A stretch of DNA of 44,454 bases, from the NCBI GenBank assembly GCA_963205105.1, contig CAUJJW010000365.1, positions 1 through 44,454 of the forward strand. The letters run 5' to 3'. The notes beneath the pieces were generated by a model that was not told the DNA's origin, made no database searches, and saw only the letters and a list, made by a program, of their open reading frames with translations. This document shows positions 34,651 through 41,562 of this stretch, one piece after another (position 1 is the first letter of the stretch; each line of letters begins with the position of its first letter). The position numbers and the translations under genes were made by a program. Source of the DNA: Verrucomicrobiota bacterium (lineage in GTDB: Bacteria; Verrucomicrobiota; Verrucomicrobiia; Limisphaerales; CAIMTB01).

Positions 34651-36048
34651 GTGACTAGAACGCAAACCATTCCTGTCCGTTTCGGCGCCGGCTGTTCCCG
34701 CCGACTCGCTGTCCAATCCCAGGCTTTCATCCGACACGCCAGATGGCGCTTCCCCATCCTGCTCGCCGCCCTGCTTGCCTCCACGCTGCCCAGCCTGCGT
34801 GCTGAGCCCACTCCTGAATCGGTGATCCCCATCACCCCCGATTTCCTCGCGAATCTGGTCACCGAGGCTCAATCCCGGCATCCCGGCATCAAGGCAGCCA
34901 CGGCACGTCAAACGGCCTCCGAACGCGCCGTGGACGGCGTCCGAACCTGGGAGGATCCCATGGTCCGCTTTGGCGGTGTCGTGACCAGTCCGATGGGCCC
35001 GAACCTCGAAATGGAAGGTGACCTTCTCTACGAGGCCCAGCAACGGCTCCCCCTCTTCGGCAAGGCCCAAGCCATGCGCCGTGAGGCCGAGGCCGGCGCC
35101 GGAGTCTCCGCCGCGGAGGCCATCTACAGTCAGCAAATCCTCCGGCGCGCCGTCGCCCAGGCCGCCGGCCAGCTCGCGCTCGCCGATGAATCGCTCGCCA
35201 TCGGGACCAACGATCTCGCGTTGCTTCAGCAGATGGCTTCGTTCGCCAGGGAACGACAACGCGCCGGCCTCGACTCGGGATTGGACCTCCTTCGAATCGA
35301 AAACGAACACGCCAAACGGGAGCAGCAGCTCATCACCGATCGCCAACAACGCGACTTCTCCCAAGTCTCTTTGAACCGCCTCCTGGCCCGCCCCAAGGAC
35401 TCACCGTGGCCCACCCTGGCCCTTCCCGCCGTGGCTCCTGAAATCCGCCTCACCGAAAAGCTCTTCTCCATGGGGCTTCAGTTCGAACCCCGCCTCCAAG
35501 TCATGCGTCAGGAAATCGCCATGGCCGACGCCGGTATCGAAGTCGCCCGACGCGCCCGACGTCCCGACGTCACCGTCGGCATCGAAGGCCGCCAATGGAC
35601 CGGGTCCGGCGATTTCCGCGAAGGCATGTTCACCGTCGGGCTCAACCTGCCCTGGTTCAATCGCTCCAAGTACCGCGCCGACCTCGATCGCAACCGCGCC
35701 CGGTCGGAGGCGGTGCGCGCCGACGTCGAGGACTACGAACTCGAGGTGCGCCAGGAGTTGTTCCGGGTCTGGACCCGCATCGATGCCGCGCGGCGTGAGG
35801 CCATCCTGTATCAGGAATCCATTCTTCCCCGCTCGGACCTCGCCGTCTCAACCGCTCTGGCCGCGTGGACCGCCGGCCGGGGGATGTTCCTCGATGTGCT
35901 GGAAACGCGACGCATGCTCATCGAAGCCCGCCTCATGCGCGCCCGCGCCATCAACGAGCAGTTCCAGATGATCACCGAGCTCATCACCTGCTGCGGGATC
36001 GCCGAACTCGACTCCCTCGAAATGCTCACCGGGAAGGCACCTCAATGA
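34651..36048 (+). CDS. CusC/CzcC-like outer-membrane factor of metal efflux pump
   Basis: 465 residues from a GTG at 34651, chosen because it is the last start before the signal peptide (RWRFPILLAALLASTLPSLRA); upstream codons come from repeat B. The rest is a TolC-family outer-membrane efflux protein: LVTEAQSRHPGIKAATARQTASERAVDG, YEAQQRLPLFGKAQAMRREAEAG and the second half beginning ARRARRPDVTVGIEG, with long helical stretches that form the periplasmic tunnel. It would work with the adaptor and RND pump encoded next to carry metal ions out. A repeat B copy separates it from the adaptor gene. Confidence 0.9.
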   Translation: MTRTQTIPVRFGAGCSRRLAVQSQAFIRHARWRFPILLAALLASTLPSLRAEPTPESVIPITPDFLANLVTEAQSRHPGIKAATARQTASERAVDGVRTWEDPMVRFGGVVTSPMGPNLEMEGDLLYEAQQRLPLFGKAQAMRREAEAGAGVSAAEAIYSQQILRRAVAQAAGQLALADESLAIGTNDLALLQQMASFARERQRAGLDSGLDLLRIENEHAKREQQLITDRQQRDFSQVSLNRLLARPKDSPWPTLALPAVAPEIRLTEKLFSMGLQFEPRLQVMRQEIAMADAGIEVARRARRPDVTVGIEGRQWTGSGDFREGMFTVGLNLPWFNRSKYRADLDRNRARSEAVRADVEDYELEVRQELFRVWTRIDAARREAILYQESILPRSDLAVSTALAAWTAGRGMFLDVLETRRMLIEARLMRARAINEQFQMITELITCCGIAELDSLEMLTGKAPQ

Positions 36049-36298
36049 ACCCCTCCACGCAAGCCATCGCGAGGGTTGAAACCGGCTCCCTCACCCCAGC
36101 CCTCTCCCGGTGGGAGAGGGAGTCCCAACATGCCCTCTGCGACATGCCCAATGCCTATCCATCCGAGCCGTCGACACTCGCTGCTGCCAAGGCTCGGCTC
36201 AACCCTCCAAAACCCGCGGCGCAGATTCACCTTCTCCCTCCGGGAGAAGGTCGGGATGAGGGCCGCCAGCTCTTCTCCTCGCGCCACGGTTCGTGGTC
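36045..36298. repeat. Repeat B, copy 4 (254 bp)
   Basis: 254-bp unit starting at the stop codon of the CusC-like gene (an ATGA overlap) and ending 37 bp before the ATG of the CusB-like gene, the same distance as for copy 2 and the giant gene. The left tag is CAATGAACC and the right tag GGTTCGTGG. The unit is open in the same frame as in the other copies, but here a TGA at 36318 closes it before the next gene. Confidence 0.9.
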
Positions 36299-36335
36299 CC
36301 CACGCGTGTCCACCTTCTGAAGAACATCTCCCCCC

Positions 36336-38117
36336 ATGACCCCCCGCCTCATCGCCCTCCTGCTCGCCACCGCCGTCCTCGCCGCCGCCGCCGGTTGGAC
36401 CGCCGCCCAACGGTTCCAACGTTCACGCCCGTCGGAGGACACAAGCGCCCCGGCCTCGGCCACCCGGAAGATCCTGTTTTACCAGTCGGCCATGCATCCC
36501 TGGATCAAGTCCGACCAACCCGGCAAGTGCACCATCTGCGGCATGGACCTCACACCGGTCTTCGAAGGCGATGCCGCCATTCCACTGGATCCCGGCCTGG
36601 TCGCCCTCGGATCGAACGCCATCTCGGTGCTGAACGTGCATTCCGTCTCCCTGCAACGAGGCCCGCTGCAGCGGACGTTGCGCGTCGCCGGCACCCTGGA
36701 GGATGACGAAACCCGTCATCGGTTCATCTCCGCGGCCGTTCCAGGGCGTATCGAGGATCTGTTCGTCACCTACGTCGGTGCGGACGTTACCGCCGGCCAG
36801 CCGCTCGCCCGCTTCTACAGCCCCATGCTGCTGGAGGCGGAACGACAGTTCCTCGCCATCCACGCCTCTCCCACCCACACGGCCACCCGCCCCGACTGGG
36901 AGGTCCTCCGCAGTGCCTCGGCCACGCGCCTCCGTCAGCTCGGCCTCACGGAATTTCAGATCGAACAGCTTCCGTCCAAAAATGCCACCAACGCCTTCTC
37001 CGACATCGTCGCGCCCGCCGGCGGAACGGTCATCGAACGGTTCGTCTTCCCCGGGCAATACGTCATGGAAGGCGAGAAGCTCTTCGAGATCGCCGACTTC
37101 TCCACCTTGTGGTTCCTCTTTGACGCCTACGAACAGGATCTGCCCTGGCTGGAACCCGGCCAGGAAATCGATGTCACCAGCCCCGCCGCACCGGGCAAAA
37201 CCTTTCGCGCGCCGATCCGGTTCATCGATCCCAACATCAGCGACAGCACCCGCAGCGCGAAGATCCGAGTCGAGGTTCCCAACCCCGTCCTCGCTTCCAA
37301 AACCTCCCCACGCCGCGCCTTGCCTCATCGAGCCTTCGCCGAAGGGCTCGTCCGTCTCGCGGTTCCCGACGTCCTGCTCGTTCCACGTTCCGCCATTCTG
37401 TCGCCCGCCCAAAACCCCGTCGTCTACCTCGACCGCGGCGGCGGCCTCTACGAACAGCGCGCCATCCGTCTCGGTCGCCTCGGCGATACCGACTTCGAGG
37501 TGCTCGAAGGTCTGGCACCGGACGATCGGGTCGTCGTCCAGGGCAACCTGCTCATCGACGCCCAGGCTCAGCTCAACCAAACCCTCCGCGCTGCGGAGCA
37601 AGCCGATCACCAGGCCCCCGCTCTTCCGACCGCCTCGGCGAGCACGCCTCCCCCCGCCGCGTTGTCCGTAGAAGAGTCAGCGTCACTGCGAAAGTTCCTG
37701 GCCGACGCCGATGGCATGCGTGCCGCTCTGGCCGCCGACGACCTCCCTGCGTTTCATCGCGCCACCGAGTCCATCGCTCCCAGGCTCGAGTCGCTGCGCC
37801 AGACGCTCAGCGCCCAGCCCACCGGAATCCCGTGGGCCGAACGGCTCCCTCGCTCCGCGCCCAGCGGATCCCACGCCGATCTCCGCGCCGCCCGCAAGGC
37901 GTACCACGCCTTCAGCCTGCCCCTGGTCGCGCTCGCCAAACAGCTCCGTTCCCACGCCAGCGACTTCAAGGATGTGAAGATCTTCCGCTGCCCCATGACG
38001 GCCGAGGCGTTCGAGGGTGCCCCCGCCCGGGCCGAGTGGATGCAGCTCAGTTCCCCGCTCCGCAACCCCTGGTTCGGAGCTGAGATGCTGGAGTGCGGCG
38101 TCGAGGTCCGCGAGTAA
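36336..38117 (+). CDS. CusB-like RND efflux adaptor with metal-binding and DUF3347-like domains
   Basis: 593 residues. An N-terminal anchor or signal (LIALLLATAVLAAAAGWTAA) is followed by a heavy-metal-binding segment FYQSAMHPWIKSD...GKCTICGMDLTP (M53, H54, C65, C68, M70), characteristic of CusB-type copper/silver adaptors. The HlyD-like core follows: GRIEDLFVTYVGADVTAGQPL for the lipoyl part, then FPGQYVMEGEKLFEIADFSTLWFL and the beta-barrel. The C-terminal part from about 450 (LRKFLADADGMRAALAADDL, then IFRCPMTAEAF) resembles DUF3347, seen fused to such adaptors, with a CPM motif. It should link the outer-membrane factor and the RND pump and may hand metal to the pump. It is 13 bp before cusA. 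Confidence 0.93.
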   Translation: MTPRLIALLLATAVLAAAAGWTAAQRFQRSRPSEDTSAPASATRKILFYQSAMHPWIKSDQPGKCTICGMDLTPVFEGDAAIPLDPGLVALGSNAISVLNVHSVSLQRGPLQRTLRVAGTLEDDETRHRFISAAVPGRIEDLFVTYVGADVTAGQPLARFYSPMLLEAERQFLAIHASPTHTATRPDWEVLRSASATRLRQLGLTEFQIEQLPSKNATNAFSDIVAPAGGTVIERFVFPGQYVMEGEKLFEIADFSTLWFLFDAYEQDLPWLEPGQEIDVTSPAAPGKTFRAPIRFIDPNISDSTRSAKIRVEVPNPVLASKTSPRRALPHRAFAEGLVRLAVPDVLLVPRSAILSPAQNPVVYLDRGGGLYEQRAIRLGRLGDTDFEVLEGLAPDDRVVVQGNLLIDAQAQLNQTLRAAEQADHQAPALPTASASTPPPAALSVEESASLRKFLADADGMRAALAADDLPAFHRATESIAPRLESLRQTLSAQPTGIPWAERLPRSAPSGSHADLRAARKAYHAFSLPLVALAKQLRSHASDFKDVKIFRCPMTAEAFEGAPARAEWMQLSSPLRNPWFGAEMLECGVEVRE

Positions 38118-38130
38118 ACCCTGACCCGCC

Positions 38131-41100
38131 ATGATCGCCAACCTCATCGAATGGTCGCTCCGGAATCGGTTCCTCGTCCTGTGCGGCCTCCTTCTCTCGG
38201 TCGCCTGGGGCGTCAAATCGCTCTACTCCACCCCGGTCGATGCCATCCCGGATCTTTCCGAGAATCAGGTCATCGTGTTCGCCGATTGGATGGGGCGCTC
38301 GCCCCAGGAAGTGGAGGATCAGGTCACCTACCCGCTCTCGGTCAATCTCCAGGGCCTCGCCGGCGTCAAAACCATCCGCGCCGTGTCCATGTTCGGATTC
38401 TCCCTGATCACCGTCATCTTCGAGGACAAGGTCGACAATTACTTCGCCCGCGCCCGGGTGCTGGAGCGATTGAACTACCTCGGCACGTTGATGCCTCAGG
38501 GCGTTGTCCCGCTGCTCGGCCCCGACGCCACCGGCCTCGGCTGGATTTACCAATACTACTTCGAGGTCGACCCTTCCCAGTCTCCCAAGGGCGGCTATGA
38601 CCTCGGCGAACTGCGCGCCGTTCAGGACTGGTTCGTCCGTTACCAACTCCAATCCGTCCCAGGCGTGGCCGAAGTCGCCAGCCTCGGCGGCTTCGTGAAG
38701 CAGTACCAGATCGAGGTTTCCTCCACCAAAATGCGCGCGTCCGGCGTTTCCCTTCAGAACGTGCTCGCCGCGGTCGCCGCCAACAACCTCAACGTCGGCG
38801 GCAAGGTCATTGAGGAAAACGGCCTCGAATTCGTCGTCCGCGGTCTCGGCCTCATCCGCTCCATCGCCGATCTCGAATCCATCGTCGTCCTTCAACGTGA
38901 AGGAACCCCGATCTACCTCCGGGACATCGCCACCCTCCAGATCGGCGGTGACTTCCGCCGCGGTTCACTCGACGTCAACGGCCACGAGGTCGTCGGCGGT
39001 ATCGTCGTGATGCGCACCGGCGAAAACGCCATGGAGGTGATTCGTCGCGTCAAAGAACGGGTCGCCCAACTCGGCCCCAGCCTCCCCCCGGGCATCACCC
39101 TCCGGTCGTTCTACGATCGCAGCGACCTCATCCAGCGGACCATCGACACCCTCAAGCACGCGCTCATCGAGGAGATTCTGCTCGTGACCCTGGCCCACGT
39201 GATCTTCCTCTTCCACTTCCGCAGCATTCTCATCGTCACCATCCCGCTCCCGGCTTCGATTCTGATTTCCTTCATCCTGATGCAGCAGCTGGGCATCAGT
39301 TCGAACATCATGTCGCTCGCCGGCATCGCCATCGCCATCGGTGTACTTGTGGATGCCGGCATCGTGATGACCGAAAACGTCATCCGACATTGTGAACGGG
39401 CCGAGGAGGAGAAGGCCCGCCGACTCGGCTCCGCCGCAGGCAGCGTCCGGCTGACTCCCGAGGAAACCTTCGAGGTCACCCTCACCGCCGCGAAGATGGT
39501 GGGCCGCCCGATCTTCTTCGCGATGGCGATCATCATTCTCGCCTTCGTTCCCGTCTTCGTGCTCAGCGGGCAGGAAGGAAAGCTCTTTCACCCGCTCGCC
39601 TACACCAAGACGTTCGCCTGCGTTGGAGCGACGCTGCTCGCGGTCACTGCGGTTCCAGTCCTCTGCTCCCTGCTGGTCCGGGGACCATTCCATCGCGAGG
39701 AGGACAACTGGATCATGAAGGTCCTGTTGGCCGTCTACGACCCCATCCTCGACTGGTCATTGCGGCATCGCCGGATCGTGATCGGCAGCGCCGCCATTCT
39801 CCTCGCCATGGCCACCCTCATCGCCTTCGGACTCCCGCGCGCGGTCACCGACAGGCTCCGCGAAAACCGCTGGCCGGGACTCGCCCAACTCGTCCGCGGC
39901 ATCGGCTCCGAATTCATGCCCACCTTGGAGGAAGGTTCCCTGCTCTACATGCCAGTCCTTCTCCCCAGCACGTCCCTCACCGAGGTCCAACGCATCATGG
40001 CCTGGCAGGACAAAGCCATGAGCCAGATCCCTGAAGTCGCTTCCGTCGCCGGCAAACTCGGTCGCGCCGAAACCGCCACCGACCCCGCCCCGGTCGAAAT
40101 GATCGAAACCACCCTCATGCTCCGTCCGAAGGACCAGTGGCGCCCCGGCATGACCAAGGAGAAGCTCATCGCCGAACTCAGTCAGTTGATGACCACCCTG
40201 CCGGGTTATGTCCCAGGGTTTCTTCAACCCATCGAAAACCGCATCCTCATGACCAGCACCGGCATTCGCGCCCAGGTCGGCGTGAAGGTGCTCGGCGACA
40301 ACCTCGACGCCCTCCAGCGCAAAGCCTTCGAAATTGAACGGGTCGTTCGTTCCGTCCCGGGCGCCGTCGGCGTCGCCCCATCCCGCGTTCAAGCCAAACC
40401 CTACTTGGAAATCCAGGTCGACCGCCGGGCCATGGCCCGTTTCGGACTCACCGCCCGCGATGTGCTCGAAGTGGTCGAAGCCGGCCTCGGCGGCGTCAAC
40501 GTCACCACCACCATCGAAGGCCGCGAACGGTTCCCCATCCAGGTCCGACTCGATCGTTCGGAACGTTCCGATCTCGAACGCCTGCGCGACGTGCTCATCA
40601 CCACCCCCGCCGGACCCACCATTCCTCTCGGCCAGGTCGCCACCCTCCAGCGCGTCATCGGCCCCAGCGAAATCGCCAGCGAGAACGGACGCCTCCGACT
40701 CTTCGTCCAAGCCAATGTGCAGGACCGCGACCTCGGCGGATTCGTCGATGACATCAAGGAACGCGTCCGACGCGAGGTGACGCTCGAACCCGGGATGACT
40801 CTGGAGTTCAGCGGCCAATACGAAAACCTCCTGCACGCCCGCGACACGTTGAAGGTGATCTTCCCCACGGTTCTGCTGGTGATCTTCCTCCTGCTCTACG
40901 TCATCTATCACTCCGCCAAGGAAGCCGCCCACGTCCTGCTCGCCGTTCCCTTCGCCTTGAGCGGAAGCGTGTTCCTGCAGTATGCCCTGGGCTACCCCTT
41001 CAGCGTTGCGGTCTGGGTCGGCTATATCTCCCTGTTCGGCATCGCCATCCAAACCGGCGTGGTCATGGTGGTCTACCTGGAGGAAGCCCTGGCTCAGTCG

Positions 41101-41385
41101 AAATCCCAGCGCGGTGCCGCCTTTGGGCATGCCGACCTCATCCAGGCGGTGAAGGATGGAGCCCGGCTTCGCCTGCGCCCCAAGGTGATGACCGTCGCCA
41201 CCACCATCGCCAGTCTGTTGCCGATCATGTGGAGCGATCGCGCCGGAGCCGAAGTCATGAAACCGCTCGCCACCCCGGTCATCGGCGGAACCCTCAGCAG
41301 CATGCTCCACATCCTGATCGTTACCCCCGTGCTGTTCGCCTGGCTCCGCGAACGGGAGTTGAAGAAGGCATCCACCAAGCCCTGA
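38131..41385 (+). CDS. cusA: CusA-like heavy-metal RND efflux pump
   Basis: 1084 residues, normal for HME-RND pumps. The family start is clear (TPVDAIPDLSENQVIVFADW) and the two halves of 12 membrane helices are present. In helix 4, the proton-relay segment is GVLVDAGIVMTEN with D408 and E415. The position that is a further Asp (D402) in CzcA is Ala here, as in CusA. The CusA methionine triad also appears conserved: M607 in LYMP, M657 in PVEMIETT and M707 in NRILMTSTG, at spacings of 50 and 50 (CusA 50 and 49). This points to Cu(I)/Ag(I) rather than divalent ions. It is the last gene of the CusCBA set and would use the proton gradient to export metal from the periplasm or cytoplasm. Confidence 0.95.
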   Translation: MIANLIEWSLRNRFLVLCGLLLSVAWGVKSLYSTPVDAIPDLSENQVIVFADWMGRSPQEVEDQVTYPLSVNLQGLAGVKTIRAVSMFGFSLITVIFEDKVDNYFARARVLERLNYLGTLMPQGVVPLLGPDATGLGWIYQYYFEVDPSQSPKGGYDLGELRAVQDWFVRYQLQSVPGVAEVASLGGFVKQYQIEVSSTKMRASGVSLQNVLAAVAANNLNVGGKVIEENGLEFVVRGLGLIRSIADLESIVVLQREGTPIYLRDIATLQIGGDFRRGSLDVNGHEVVGGIVVMRTGENAMEVIRRVKERVAQLGPSLPPGITLRSFYDRSDLIQRTIDTLKHALIEEILLVTLAHVIFLFHFRSILIVTIPLPASILISFILMQQLGISSNIMSLAGIAIAIGVLVDAGIVMTENVIRHCERAEEEKARRLGSAAGSVRLTPEETFEVTLTAAKMVGRPIFFAMAIIILAFVPVFVLSGQEGKLFHPLAYTKTFACVGATLLAVTAVPVLCSLLVRGPFHREEDNWIMKVLLAVYDPILDWSLRHRRIVIGSAAILLAMATLIAFGLPRAVTDRLRENRWPGLAQLVRGIGSEFMPTLEEGSLLYMPVLLPSTSLTEVQRIMAWQDKAMSQIPEVASVAGKLGRAETATDPAPVEMIETTLMLRPKDQWRPGMTKEKLIAELSQLMTTLPGYVPGFLQPIENRILMTSTGIRAQVGVKVLGDNLDALQRKAFEIERVVRSVPGAVGVAPSRVQAKPYLEIQVDRRAMARFGLTARDVLEVVEAGLGGVNVTTTIEGRERFPIQVRLDRSERSDLERLRDVLITTPAGPTIPLGQVATLQRVIGPSEIASENGRLRLFVQANVQDRDLGGFVDDIKERVRREVTLEPGMTLEFSGQYENLLHARDTLKVIFPTVLLVIFLLLYVIYHSAKEAAHVLLAVPFALSGSVFLQYALGYPFSVAVWVGYISLFGIAIQTGVVMVVYLEEALAQSKSQRGAAFGHADLIQAVKDGARLRLRPKVMTVATTIASLLPIMWSDRAGAEVMKPLATPVIGGTLSSMLHILIVTPVLFAWLRERELKKASTKP

Positions 41386-41506
41386 ACAAGGCGGCCGGAA
41401 CCGAGTCAGAACCAGGGTTTCCGCACTGGACCTGACCGAAAGCCTCTGGGACTTTGCCCGGCATGGATCAGTCTACTTCCATCGATTTGCATTCCTGATC
41501 GGGAAA

Positions 41507-41521
41507 TGATTCGCGGAATCA
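41507..41521. promoter_or_regulatory. Dyad before the PKD-lipase gene
   Basis: TGATTC-GCG-GAATCA, a perfect 6-bp inverted repeat 41 bp before the start codon. It is flanked by GGGAA (41501) and TTCCC (41527), so a larger imperfect stem is possible. No U tract follows. An operator for the next gene and a weak terminator for the pump operon are both possible. Confidence 0.35.
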
Positions 41522-41562
41522 CGTGCTTCCCGCTTTGTAACGAACGTTCCCGTCTTCCAGCC

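Noticed and set aside
36045..36320. 91-codon frame between the CusC- and CusB-like genes
   Set aside because: It is repeat B copy 4; the same peptide arises from other repeat copies and no export or domain signal is present.
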